Source: Rugamonas fusca
GTDB lineage: Bacteria > Pseudomonadota > Gammaproteobacteria > Burkholderiales > Burkholderiaceae_D
DNA: 64,000 nucleotides
Assembly (NCBI RefSeq): GCF_014042365.1
Contig: NZ_JACEZS010000014.1
Location: 62,001 to 126,000 of the forward strand
Reading direction: 5' to 3'
The notes beneath the pieces are model-generated. The model was not told the origin of the DNA, did no database searches, and worked only from the letters and a program-made list of their open reading frames with translations. Positions 9,828 to 18,032 of the stretch are shown piece by piece. Every line of letters starts with the position of its first letter. Position 1 is the stretch's first letter. The position numbers were made by a program, and so were the translations under genes.

Positions 9828-9863
9828 GGCACGACAGCCCCTCTGCGCATGGGCGGTCGTGCC
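9828..9863. terminator. Possible stem-loop before the flavoprotein stop
   Basis: An 8-base perfect stem (GGCACGAC / GTCGTGCC) has four further inner pairs (GCCC / GGGC) after one mismatch. It lies just downstream of the flavoprotein stop codon on the minus strand. There is no T-run, so its role as a terminator is uncertain. Confidence 0.35.
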
Positions 9864-9875
9864 GTCACGCCTACC

Positions 9876-10853
9876 TTAGTTCGCCAGGAAGCCGGCCAGG
9901 CGTTCGCGGATGATGCTGTTGGCTTCGGCCATGATGCGCTCTATCAGTTCCCGGACGGTGGGGATATCGTGGATCAGGCCAGCTACCATGCCGCACGACC
10001 ACGCGCCCGTTTCCATGTCGCCTTCTTTCATGATGCGGGGATAAACGCCGGCCACTTCCTCGATGATGTCCTCGAACTTGAGGGCGGCGCCCAGTGCGCG
10101 TTCCTTCTCCATCAGGCGGTCCACGGCCGCGTTGCGCAGCACCCGTTCCGTGTTGCGCAGGCCGCGCATGACGAGGCGGGTATCGAGTTCGCTGGCGGCC
10201 ACGATGGCTTGCTTGACGTTCTCGTGCACCGGCGCCTCCTTGGTGGCGATGAAGCGGGTGCCCATGTTGATGCCCTGCGCGCCCAGCGCCAGCGCGGCCA
10301 CCAGGCTGCGCCCGTCGGCCATGCCGCCCGAGGCGACGAAGGGGATTTCCAGCTCGTCGGCCGCGCGCGGCAGCAGGATGAAGTTGGGCACGTCATCCTC
10401 GCCGGGATGGCCGGCGCATTCGAAGCCGTCCACGCTGACGGCGTCGCAACCGATGCTTTGGGCTTTCAGCGCGTGGCGCACCGAGGTGCATTTGTGGATC
10501 ACCTTGACGCCGGCTTCATGCAGCAGGGGCAGGTATTTCTGCGGGTTGTTGCCGGCCGTCTCGACGGCCTTGACGCCACCATCGACGATGGCGCGGATGT
10601 AGGCGGGATAGTCCGGCGTGTTGATGATGGGCAGGAAGGTGAGGTTGACGCCGAACGGCTTGTCCGTCATCTCGCGGCAGCGGGCGATCTCGCGGGCCAG
10701 GTCGTCGGCCGAACGCTGCGTCAGGCCGGTGATCATGCCCAGGCCGCCCGCGTTGGAGACGGCGGCCGCCATCTCCGCGTAGCCCACGTGGTGCATGCCG
10801 CCCTGGATGATGGGGTGTTCGATGCCGAATAATTCCGTGATTTTCGTTTTCAT
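9876..10853 (-). CDS. Nitronate monooxygenase-like FMN protein
   Basis: This 325-residue cytoplasmic TIM-barrel flavoprotein belongs to the nitronate monooxygenase / 2-nitropropane dioxygenase family. Family marks include IIQGGMHHVGYAEMAAAVSNAGGLG at the N-terminus, GCDAVSVDGFECAGHPGE in the middle and SGGMADGRSLVAALALGAQGINMGTRF near residue 220, which builds the FMN phosphate site. The ATG at 10853 is preceded by AGGTAGAAC, and the longer upstream frame adds an unnatural N-terminus. Many relatives act on other substrates in catabolic loci. It is divergent from an AraC regulator that probably controls it. Confidence 0.85.
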   Translation of the reverse strand: MKTKITELFGIEHPIIQGGMHHVGYAEMAAAVSNAGGLGMITGLTQRSADDLAREIARCREMTDKPFGVNLTFLPIINTPDYPAYIRAIVDGGVKAVETAGNNPQKYLPLLHEAGVKVIHKCTSVRHALKAQSIGCDAVSVDGFECAGHPGEDDVPNFILLPRAADELEIPFVASGGMADGRSLVAALALGAQGINMGTRFIATKEAPVHENVKQAIVAASELDTRLVMRGLRNTERVLRNAAVDRLMEKERALGAALKFEDIIEEVAGVYPRIMKEGDMETGAWSCGMVAGLIHDIPTVRELIERIMAEANSIIRERLAGFLAN

Positions 10854-10974
10854 GGCTGTTCTACCTGCTGGAAGTGGATGGTTCGATGCGGCGCAGACAC
10901 CTGTCTGACCGGGGGCGTGCTGGCCTGTCCCGGCTATTGTCGCAGCGGTATCGGGCATCGCCACAGGGCAGGGG

Positions 10975-11005
10975 TGGACATTCGATAGTCATTTCAGGCC
11001 AATTT
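10975..11005 (-). promoter_or_regulatory. Candidate AraC recognition repeats before the flavoprotein gene
   Basis: On the minus strand three related 9-mers follow each other every 11 bases: AAATTGGCC (11005-10997), AAATGACTA (10994-10986) and GAATGTCCA (10983-10975). They resemble the AAATGACCA repeats upstream of the DUF1302 gene. They lie between the flavoprotein gene and the divergent AraC gene. The regular spacing is visible in the sequence; the binding role is inferred. Confidence 0.4.
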
Positions 11006-11021
11006 GCGTTATGCTGGCCAC

Positions 11022-12080
11022 ATGAACCCGACCGCCACCCCGACCGCCCCCTCTTTGCGCGCCCGCCAGGCGCCCAGCATCCACCCTGTCTATGTGCGCC
11101 TGTTGTGCAACACCCTGCGCAAGCGCGGGCTCGAGGTGGACGCCTTGCTGGCCGGCGCCGGGCTGGCGCCGGACGCGCTGAGCGAGGCGGCCGGTCCCAT
11201 CCTGTTTTCCCAGCTGCTGGCGCTGTTGCGGCTGGCCGTGCGCCAGTGCCCGGATCCCTTGCTGGCGATCGAATGGGGCCGGCGCATCCGCGCCAATGTC
11301 CATGGCAATGTCGGCAATGCCATCTTTTCCAGCAACACCGTGCGCCAGGCCCTGCGCACGGCGGAACAACTGGCCAGCCTGCGCTGCTCGGGCATCGGTG
11401 TGACACTGCGCGAGGCGGGCGCCTTTGTCCGGCTGGAGCTGGTGCCCGTGGTGCCGCTGCATGGGCTCGACGAGTTCGTTTCCACGGTGGTCGCGTTCAC
11501 GGCCATCGAAGTGCTGCGCGGGCTGGTCGGCGGCGGCATTGGCCGGGTGTGCATCGAGTATCCCTTCCCGTCGCCGGCCTGGGCGCCCGAGCGCGCCGCC
11601 CATTGCCCGTGCGACGCCCGGTTCGATGCGCCCATGCTGGCGGCCCGGATACCGGCCGAGCTGCTGGAGCAGGAATTGCCGACGGCCGACGCCCACGCCC
11701 ACGCCCTGGCCATGCGCCAGTGCCAGCTCGACATGCGGGCCGGTTCGGCCCAGTTGTCCGAGCGCGTGGCCGCCTGGCTGGCTGGCCACGCGGGCGCCTA
11801 TCCCACGCTGGACCAGGTGGCCGACCACTTCTGCCTGTCGCCGCGCACGCTGCGGCGCATGCTGCAGCAGGAAGGGCAGCAATACCAGAAGATCCTCGAC
11901 CAGGTGCGCATGGACGCCACCCGGCTGCTGCTCACGCAGTCGGCGCTGAGCGTGGACGAGATCGCCGCGCACGCGGGCTACAGCGACACGTCCAACTTCA
12001 TCCGCGCCTTCCGCCGCCATCACGGCCAGACGCCGCGCCAGTTCCGCGACGCCGGCGCGGCCGATAGCACCGCCACGTAG
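11022..12080 (+). CDS. AraC-family transcriptional regulator (OruR-like)
   Basis: This 352-residue regulator has an N-terminal ligand-sensing domain of the OruR/PF12625 kind, about residues 20-210. A C-terminal AraC double helix-turn-helix follows at about 245-345 (LDQVADHFCLSPRTLRRMLQQEG, then VDEIAAHAGYSDTSNFIRAFRRHHGQTP). An in-frame ATG also exists at 11004; the one at 11022 is the more usual start. It is divergent from the flavoprotein gene and followed by the hydrolase/DUF1330/dehydrogenase operon, both plausible targets. It is one of three AraC genes of the same type within 9 kb. Confidence 0.88.
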   Translation: MNPTATPTAPSLRARQAPSIHPVYVRLLCNTLRKRGLEVDALLAGAGLAPDALSEAAGPILFSQLLALLRLAVRQCPDPLLAIEWGRRIRANVHGNVGNAIFSSNTVRQALRTAEQLASLRCSGIGVTLREAGAFVRLELVPVVPLHGLDEFVSTVVAFTAIEVLRGLVGGGIGRVCIEYPFPSPAWAPERAAHCPCDARFDAPMLAARIPAELLEQELPTADAHAHALAMRQCQLDMRAGSAQLSERVAAWLAGHAGAYPTLDQVADHFCLSPRTLRRMLQQEGQQYQKILDQVRMDATRLLLTQSALSVDEIAAHAGYSDTSNFIRAFRRHHGQTPRQFRDAGAADSTAT

Positions 12081-12261
12081 CGCGACCGGGGCCGGCGCAC
12101 CCGTGGCAGAAAATGATCGCGGGTTGGCAGGAATTAACAAGTTTCGTCGCGCGGCCTGCCCGACAATGTCTCCCATCAAAGGCCCCCATCGAGGGCCGTC
12201 ATCAACCAGGAGACTATGCGATGGAGATCATGCCGCGAAGCGCGCCGGCGAAGGCGGGCGT

Positions 12262-13113
12262 ATGGAACTGAACAAGGAATTGACGAGCAAGCGCTTGTGT
12301 GTCAACGGCATCACCCTGAACGTGATCGACGTGGGGCAGGGCGAACCGGTGCTGCTGCTGCATGGCTTTCCCGATACCAGCGCGATCTGGCGCCACCAGA
12401 TCCCGGCGCTGCTCAAGGCCGGCTACCGCGTGATCGCACCGGACTTGCGCGGCTGCGGCCAGAGCGACATCCCGCGCAGCAAGTGGTCATACCGCTTGAA
12501 CAATCTGGTGGCCGACGTCGCCGCCTTGCTGGACGCCTTGCAACTGCGGCAGGTGCGCCTGGTGGCGCACGACTGGGGCGCCGTGATCGGCTGGGCCTTC
12601 GTGCTGCGCCATCCCGAGCGCGTGTCCTGCTACGTGGCCATGTCCGTCGGCCATCCCACCTGCTACGCGCGCGCCGGCCTGCTGCAAAAGCTCAAGGGCT
12701 ACTACACGCTGGTGTTCCAGCTGCCCTGGCTGCCTGAATGGCTGCTCAAGCTCGGTGATTTCAAGGGGCTGGCCTTGATGGGCGGCAGTCCGGTGGAGAT
12801 GCCGCTGTGGCGCAAGGCGCTGTCCGTGCCGGGCCGGCTCACGGCCGGCATCAACTACTACCGTGCCAATCCCGACCTGCTGCTGCCGTTCAGCCGCGGC
12901 GACGCGCTGGTGCCCGTGTACGGCATCTACTCCACGGGCGACCGCTTTCTGGTGGAAAGCCAGATGACGAACTCGCAGCGCTACTGCAAGCGCGGCTGGT
13001 CCTACACCCGGCTCGATCACGTGGGCCACTGGATGACGGTCGAGGCGCCCGAAGAAGTCAACACACTGTTGTTGTCCTACCTGGAACGCCAGGTTCCTAC
13101 CTCCACTCACTAA
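12262..13113 (+). CDS. Alpha/beta hydrolase, epoxide-hydrolase type
   Basis: This 283-residue cytoplasmic hydrolase has the oxyanion motif LLHGFPDT, the nucleophile elbow VAHDWGAV with Asp as nucleophile, and a C-terminal catalytic His in HVGHWMT. An Asp nucleophile points to epoxide hydrolase or dehalogenase chemistry rather than esterase. It is a clear paralogue of the hydrolase at 16014-16871; both share SVGHP-CYARAGL-QKLK. I chose the ATG at 12262, although the good AGGAGA site at 12209-12214 serves an ATG in another frame. It is the first gene of an operon with the DUF1330-like gene and the zinc dehydrogenase. Confidence 0.82.
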   Translation: MELNKELTSKRLCVNGITLNVIDVGQGEPVLLLHGFPDTSAIWRHQIPALLKAGYRVIAPDLRGCGQSDIPRSKWSYRLNNLVADVAALLDALQLRQVRLVAHDWGAVIGWAFVLRHPERVSCYVAMSVGHPTCYARAGLLQKLKGYYTLVFQLPWLPEWLLKLGDFKGLALMGGSPVEMPLWRKALSVPGRLTAGINYYRANPDLLLPFSRGDALVPVYGIYSTGDRFLVESQMTNSQRYCKRGWSYTRLDHVGHWMTVEAPEEVNTLLLSYLERQVPTSTH

Positions 13114-13125
13114 AACGAGCACAAT

Positions 13126-13818
13126 ATGCGCAACAGCACTTTCATGGCCCGCCTTGGCGCGGCCTTTGGCGTGATCTTCATCGCCATTTATTTGTGGCAG
13201 ACGCCCGGCCTCATCACCGGCAAGCTGACCAAGCCAGAGATCGACCACTACCTCGCGGCCGCCGACAAGAACCTGGAGATGCCCGATCCCGCCCTCAAGC
13301 AGCGCGTGATGCAGCGCCTGCGCGCGTGGTCCGAGGCCGACGACGGCAAGCCGTTCTACATGCTCAACCTGATGCGTCACTTCCCGCAGCTGGTCGAGCC
13401 CAAGGGCGCCCCGTCGCTGAACATGACGCCGCAACAGGCCAATGACTATTACGAGGGCGAGGCATTCAAGCTGCTGGCGCCGAACGCGGGCAGCTTACCC
13501 TACGGCAGCGACATCCGCTTCAAGGATGCTTTGATCCCGATCGGCGACCAGGCTTCGTTCGACCACTGGTCGCGCATCCTGCTGGTGCGCTACCCGAACC
13601 GCCGCGCCTTCCTGCAACTGGTGGCCGACCCGAACTACGCGCCGCTGGAGCCGTACAAGCTGCGCGCGCTGGAAGTGCTGCTGGTGCCGACCGATGGCGA
13701 CGTGGTGCTGCCCGACGTGCGCCTGGCCGCCGGCGCCGTGCTGCTGCTGTCCTTCCTGGGCCTGGGCTGGTACCGCAGCGCGCGCCAGCCATCCGTCCGT
13801 ACTGATGTGAGGAACTGA
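13126..13818 (+). CDS. Membrane-anchored DUF1330-like protein
   Basis: This 230-residue protein has a hydrophobic helix at each end (about residues 9-25 and 200-217). The middle has features of the DUF1330 dimeric alpha/beta-barrel fold: PFYMLNLMRHFPQ, then LLVRYPNRRAFLQLVADPNYAPLEPYKLRALE. The family is uncharacterised. It lies 12 bases after the hydrolase and 3 bases before the zinc dehydrogenase, so it belongs to that operon. It may hold or modify the pathway substrate at the membrane, but this is a guess. Confidence 0.75.
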   Translation: MRNSTFMARLGAAFGVIFIAIYLWQTPGLITGKLTKPEIDHYLAAADKNLEMPDPALKQRVMQRLRAWSEADDGKPFYMLNLMRHFPQLVEPKGAPSLNMTPQQANDYYEGEAFKLLAPNAGSLPYGSDIRFKDALIPIGDQASFDHWSRILLVRYPNRRAFLQLVADPNYAPLEPYKLRALEVLLVPTDGDVVLPDVRLAAGAVLLLSFLGLGWYRSARQPSVRTDVRN

Positions 13819-13821
13819 ACC

Positions 13822-14979
13822 ATGAAAGCTGTCGTCTGCCAGAACGCTGAACTGACCGTTCGCGAACTTCCCGATCCCGTGCCGCAGCAGGGGCAAGTGC
13901 TGCTGAAGGTACTGCGCTGCGGTATCTGCGGCTCGGACCTGCACATGCGCCACCATTGCGACCACATGGGTGAACTGATGGCGCGCACCGGCTACCACCA
14001 TTTCCCGAAAGCGAGCCAGCCCCTCGTGATGGGGCACGAGTTCTGCGGCGAAGTGCTGGAGCAGGGCGCCGGCACCTCGCGCAAGCTCAAGACGGGCACG
14101 CGGGTTTGCGCCATGCCCGTCATGCGCCAGGGTAGCGAGATCGACATGATTGGCCTGTCGGCGCGTTCGCCGGGCGCCTACGCCGAGCGCGTGGTGGTGG
14201 CCGAGAGCATGCTGATGCCGATCCCGAACGGCTTGCCCAGCGACCAGGCGGCGCTGACGGAACCGATGGCCGTGGCCCTGCACGCCGTCAACCGCAGCCA
14301 GATCACGCGCAAGGACGTGGCCATCGTGGTCGGCTGCGGCCCGGTGGGGCTGGCCGTGGTGGCCATGCTCAAGGCGCGCGGCGTGGCCACCGTGGTGGCC
14401 AGCGATTTTTCGCCCAAGCGGCGCGAACTGGCCCGCCTGTGCGGCGCGGACGTGGTCATCAATCCGGCCGAGAATTCGCCATTCGACCAGCCGGAGCGCT
14501 ACGGCTTCCTGGACGGCTTGCCGGGATTGCTGGAGCTGGGCGTGGGCACGCGCGAGCAGCTGGGTAAATTGCCGCTGCCGTGGTGGCACGTGTGGCGCCT
14601 GGCCGAGAAGCTGGGCCTGCAGCCCAAGCGTCCCATCATCTTCGAATGCGTGGGCGTGCCCGGCATGCTGCAGCGGATCATCGAAGGCGCGCCCCTGCTG
14701 TCGCGCATCATGGTGGTGGGCTATTGCATGGAGCCGGACCGCATCGAGCCGGCCATGAGCAACAACAAGGAGATCGACCTGCGCTTCTGCATGGGCTATT
14801 CGCCGCTCGAATACCGCGACGCGCTGCACCTGATGGCCGAGGGCAAAGTGCAATGCGCCCACCTGGTCACGGGCACCGTGGGCCTGGACGGCGTGGCCAC
14901 GGCCTTCGACGCACTGCGCGATCCCGAGCGCCACGCCAAGATCCTCGTCGATCCGGCCAGCCTGGCCTGTCAGCCATAA
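13822..14979 (+). CDS. Zinc-binding alcohol dehydrogenase family protein
   Basis: This 385-residue medium-chain dehydrogenase has the catalytic zinc ligands in GICGSDLH (Cys) and GHEFCGEV (His-Glu). The Rossmann motif is GCGPVGLAVVAMLKARG. The segment between the two catalytic-zinc motifs has no four-Cys structural zinc cluster, as in the quinone-oxidoreductase or threonine-dehydrogenase-like subgroups. The insertion around residues 215-270, with several Trp and Pro, is unusual. It would oxidise an alcohol formed in the same pathway, perhaps after hydrolysis. The substrate is unknown. It is the last gene of the operon. Confidence 0.85.
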   Translation: MKAVVCQNAELTVRELPDPVPQQGQVLLKVLRCGICGSDLHMRHHCDHMGELMARTGYHHFPKASQPLVMGHEFCGEVLEQGAGTSRKLKTGTRVCAMPVMRQGSEIDMIGLSARSPGAYAERVVVAESMLMPIPNGLPSDQAALTEPMAVALHAVNRSQITRKDVAIVVGCGPVGLAVVAMLKARGVATVVASDFSPKRRELARLCGADVVINPAENSPFDQPERYGFLDGLPGLLELGVGTREQLGKLPLPWWHVWRLAEKLGLQPKRPIIFECVGVPGMLQRIIEGAPLLSRIMVVGYCMEPDRIEPAMSNNKEIDLRFCMGYSPLEYRDALHLMAEGKVQCAHLVTGTVGLDGVATAFDALRDPERHAKILVDPASLACQP

Positions 14980-14987
14980 GCAGCATC

Positions 14988-15023
14988 GCCGCATGTGATC
15001 GATCGACGATCAGCACTTGCGGC
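14988..15023. terminator. Stem-loop between converging operons
   Basis: An interrupted stem (outer GCCGCA / TGCGGC, inner TGATCG / CGATCA, 5-base loop) lies just after the zinc dehydrogenase gene. No T-run follows. The remaining bases to 15217 show nothing I can identify. Confidence 0.35.
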
Positions 15024-15217
15024 GCAAGTACCGTGGCCGTTGGGGGCGGGCCAGGAACCGCCTCCTTTCCAGACGCTGCTAATTGCGCGGGAACGATGCT
15101 ATTGCGTGCTATCGCTTACCCAAAACACCGCGCAGGCAATACGATTACTCTCTGATCGGGCCGATAGTCACTCGAGGCATTGAGTGCGCTTTAGCGCCGC
15201 TATTCGGCCCTGGCCGC

Positions 15218-16039
15218 TCACAGGTAGCCCAGCGCCGGCGCGTTTTTCACCGTCAGCTGGCGCGCCAGGCGGCGCGACAGGCGCATGGTGCGGCAGGCCA
15301 GTTTGGCGAACGGGCCCGTCTCGACAAGGGCCGCGCCGCTTTGCACGCCGCGCACGATATCGTCGCCCACCACGGCCGGCGCACAACCCTTGGCATCGTA
15401 GTAGGCTTGCAGCCGGCGCAGTTGCGCCTCGGGGATGGCGGGCGAGATATTGCCGCGCGCGTTGAAGATGTTGGTGCTGATCACGCCCGGCGCGACGATG
15501 GTGACGGTGATCGGGGAAGCGGCCAGCTCCATCGCCAGCACTTCCGACAAACCCACCACGGCGTGCTTGGAAGCGGCGTAGGCGGCCATGGTGGGCGCCG
15601 GCGCGAAGCCTGCGGTGGAGGCAATGTTGACGATGGCGCGCGCGCCGCCGGCCTCGCGCATGCCGGGCAGGAAGGCGCGCGTCATGTGCACCACGCCGTT
15701 GACGTTAATCTCCATCACGCGCCGCCAGGCCGCCATCGGCGTGTCCATGAAGGCGCCGAGGTAGACGATGCCGGCGTTGTTGACCAGCACATCGACCGCT
15801 CCGGCCATGTTGGCCAGTCTCTGCACGGCCGTCTCGTCGGCCACGTTGCAGGTGTGCGCCTCGCAGTGGGCGCCAGCCGCCACCAGTGCGCTCCGCGCCT
15901 GTTCCTGTGCGTCGGGATTGATGTCGGAAATGATCAGCCGCGCACCTTGCCGCGCGAAGCTGTGGGCGCAGGCCAGGCCGATGCCCGATGCCGCGCCCGT
16001 GATGAGGACCCGCTTATGGTTCAAGTCCGGTATCGCCAT
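15218..16039 (-). CDS. SDR-family NAD(P)-dependent oxidoreductase
   Basis: This 273-residue classical short-chain dehydrogenase has TGAASGIG at about residues 14-21, NNAG near 87 and the catalytic YAASK near 155. The last 50 residues, with Arg-rich TMRLSRRLARQL, resemble the membrane-associated SDRs found in steroid, retinol or lipid pathways. The ATG at 16039 has a strong AAGGAG site. It overlaps the 3' end of the upstream hydrolase gene by 26 bases, so the two are translationally coupled. Confidence 0.88.
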   Translation of the reverse strand: MAIPDLNHKRVLITGAASGIGLACAHSFARQGARLIISDINPDAQEQARSALVAAGAHCEAHTCNVADETAVQRLANMAGAVDVLVNNAGIVYLGAFMDTPMAAWRRVMEINVNGVVHMTRAFLPGMREAGGARAIVNIASTAGFAPAPTMAAYAASKHAVVGLSEVLAMELAASPITVTIVAPGVISTNIFNARGNISPAIPEAQLRRLQAYYDAKGCAPAVVGDDIVRGVQSGAALVETGPFAKLACRTMRLSRRLARQLTVKNAPALGYL

Positions 16040-16871
16040 GTGTGGCTCCTTCCTGTAAATGTTTGAGTAACAGGGCGTTGACCTGTTCGGGCGCGGACAA
16101 CTGCATCCAGTGGCAGGCGCCGATGATGCGGTCGTAGCCGAACGGCACCGCCACATAGCTGGCCGACAGCGCCATCTGGCGCTCCGTCACGTAGCGGTCG
16201 CCGGTGGAGAAAATGCCGCGCGCCGGCATAGGCAGCGGGCGCAAGCGGGGTGGGCGCAGCAGGTGGCCGATATTGGCCCGGTAAAAATTCATGCCGGCCG
16301 TCAGCCGGCCTGGCCGCTCCAGCGCCGCGCGCCAGTGCGGATATTCCTGCGGCAGGTTGGTGACGACGCGGAAGGCCAGCCAGTCGCAGGCCGTGACGAC
16401 CCGCTCGGCGATGCCGCGCAGCTGGAAGATCCACACGTACCACGATTTGAGTTTCTGCATCAGGCCGCCCCTGGCGTAGCACGATGGATGGCCCACCGAC
16501 AGCGCGATCAGGCGTTCCACCCGTTCCGGATACTGGCTGGCCATGAACCAGGCCTGGAACGCGCCCAGGTCGTGGCCCACCAGGCGCACCTTGTCTATGC
16601 CCAGCACGTCGAGCAGGCGCACCAGGTCGGCCGCCATCGTCTCGATCCGGTAGTCGCTCACGTGCGCGGGCATGTCGCTGTCGCCGTTGCCGCGCGTGTC
16701 GGGCGCCACCACGCGGTAGCCGGCCTGGCGCAGCGCCCGGATCTGATGGCGCCAGACCTGGTGCGTGTCGGGGAAGCCGTGCACCAGCAGCACGGCCGGG
16801 CCATGGCCACCGTCATACACGTTCATCCAGATGTCGCCCACGCGTACCCGCCGGCAGTTGTCTTGCTCCAT
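16014..16871 (-). CDS. Alpha/beta hydrolase, epoxide-hydrolase type (paralogue)
   Basis: This 285-residue hydrolase has LLVHGFPDTHQVW, the nucleophile elbow VGHDLGAF with Asp, and a C-terminal His in GACHWMQ. It is colinear with the hydrolase at 12262-13113 along its whole length and probably arose by duplication. It sits between the saccharopine-dehydrogenase-like gene (9 bases upstream) and the SDR (overlapping), forming a three-gene minus-strand operon that converges on the first operon. The two hydrolases probably act on related intermediates. Confidence 0.82.
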   Translation of the reverse strand: MEQDNCRRVRVGDIWMNVYDGGHGPAVLLVHGFPDTHQVWRHQIRALRQAGYRVVAPDTRGNGDSDMPAHVSDYRIETMAADLVRLLDVLGIDKVRLVGHDLGAFQAWFMASQYPERVERLIALSVGHPSCYARGGLMQKLKSWYVWIFQLRGIAERVVTACDWLAFRVVTNLPQEYPHWRAALERPGRLTAGMNFYRANIGHLLRPPRLRPLPMPARGIFSTGDRYVTERQMALSASYVAVPFGYDRIIGACHWMQLSAPEQVNALLLKHLQEGATHGDTGLEP

Positions 16872-16880
16872 GGCGGCCTC

Positions 16881-17933
16881 CTACACCAGGTCGCGCCGTT
16901 CGCTGCCGGGCAGTTCGAGCACGAAGTCGGCGCCGAACAGGCCGCCCGGGGTCTGGAAGCCCGGCCTGGCCTGGCCCGCCAGCACGCGGGCCGCGATGGC
17001 ACAGGCCGAGTCGACGGTGAGCGCGTAGCCTTCGCGCGTGGCCAGGTAGCTGCGGCAAAGCTTGCCCTGCGCGTCGCGCGCCTCGGCGATGAATTCGCAG
17101 CGCCCCGCCTCGCGCTGGCCGGCGCCGGGGCCGGTCACGAAGCGGCGCACCAGCGCCTTGAGCGCACGCTGCACCGGCGCCGACTGCTGCAGGCTGCGTC
17201 CGTAGCGCGACAGCGCGACCATGATGGGCGCGCCGGGCAATAAGCTCATATGGACGGCGATGTCGGCAATGCCCGTGGTGCGCCAGGCCGTGGCGATATC
17301 GCCCCACGGCACGCTGACCATGGACACGGTGCGGTCGGGGAATGGCACCTTGCGACGGTCGGCGCCGGCCGTGCGTTCCACCAGCTGGCCGCCGGCCCGC
17401 ACCACGTTGGGCAAGCCCATGCCTTCGATCATGGTGGTGGCGGTGCCCGGCGACAGCTGTTCCAGCGCGCGGATGTAGATGTCGAGCCGTACGGCGCCCG
17501 GCATGCGCCGGCGCATGTGGGCCGCCAGGCAGTCGGTGGGCACCACGTCCATGCCCACGCCGCACATGGCCATGATGCCGGCCTCGCGCAAGGCCGCGTC
17601 GCGCGCGGCCACGGCCTCGATCACCTGGTATTCGCCGCAGATGTCGAGGTAGTGGGCGCGGGCGCGCAGGCAGCCGTCCAGCATGGGCGCGGCAGTGGCC
17701 GAGAACGGGCCGGCGCAATGGAGCACCACGGCGATGCCTTGCAAGCCCTGGTCCACCTGGGACGGCTGCTCCAGTGCGAAACTGCGGAACGGCAGTCCCA
17801 GTTCGTGCGCCAGCGCCGCCGTGCGCGTCGCGTCGCGGCCGGCCAGCACGGGCCGCATGCCGCGCGCCACGGCCGCTTCGGCGATCAGGCGGCCGGAATA
17901 GCCGTAGGCGCCGTAAATCAGAATGTCACTCAT
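16881..17933 (-). CDS. Saccharopine dehydrogenase NADP-binding family / trans-acting enoyl reductase-like protein
   Basis: This 350-residue protein begins with a Rossmann motif of the family (ILIYGAYGYSGRLIAEAAVARG). It continues with LHCAGPFSATAAPMLDGCLRARAHYLDICGEYQV, a segment characteristic of the saccharopine-dehydrogenase-like and trans-acting enoyl reductase proteins. It is therefore expected to reduce a double bond or imine with NAD(P)H, not to act in lysine metabolism. The start at 17933 drops 18 unnatural residues of the longer frame. It is the first gene of the minus-strand operon and is divergent from an AraC regulator. Confidence 0.8.
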   Translation of the reverse strand: MSDILIYGAYGYSGRLIAEAAVARGMRPVLAGRDATRTAALAHELGLPFRSFALEQPSQVDQGLQGIAVVLHCAGPFSATAAPMLDGCLRARAHYLDICGEYQVIEAVAARDAALREAGIMAMCGVGMDVVPTDCLAAHMRRRMPGAVRLDIYIRALEQLSPGTATTMIEGMGLPNVVRAGGQLVERTAGADRRKVPFPDRTVSMVSVPWGDIATAWRTTGIADIAVHMSLLPGAPIMVALSRYGRSLQQSAPVQRALKALVRRFVTGPGAGQREAGRCEFIAEARDAQGKLCRSYLATREGYALTVDSACAIAARVLAGQARPGFQTPGGLFGADFVLELPGSERRDLV

Positions 17934-17996
17934 CTTCGATTTCCCAAGAAACGCATGATCGAACGATGATTGTGCGGTGGCGGCCAAGGCGCGGTA

Positions 17997-18026
17997 TTGT
18001 CATTCGGGGACAAACAATTTACATTT
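17997..18026 (-). promoter_or_regulatory. Candidate AraC direct repeat with 21-base spacing
   Basis: On the minus strand AAATGTAAA (18026-18018) and GAATGACAA (18005-17997) start 21 bases apart. That is the spacing of AraC half-sites, and they resemble AAATGACCA upstream of the DUF1302 gene. They lie 64 bases upstream of the saccharopine-dehydrogenase-like gene and close to the AraC start at 18033. Regulation of both genes is inferred. Confidence 0.45.
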
Positions 18027-18032
18027 AAGGAC

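Noticed and set aside
12103..12261. N-terminal extension of the first hydrolase from the ATG at 12103
   Set aside because: The extra 53 residues are unlike the family and cross the probable promoter and leader; the paralogue at 16014-16871 begins close to the ATG chosen at 12262.
13495..14994. A 499-codon open frame on the minus strand opposite the zinc dehydrogenase
   Set aside because: Antisense shadow; the plus strand shows complete zinc and Rossmann motifs.
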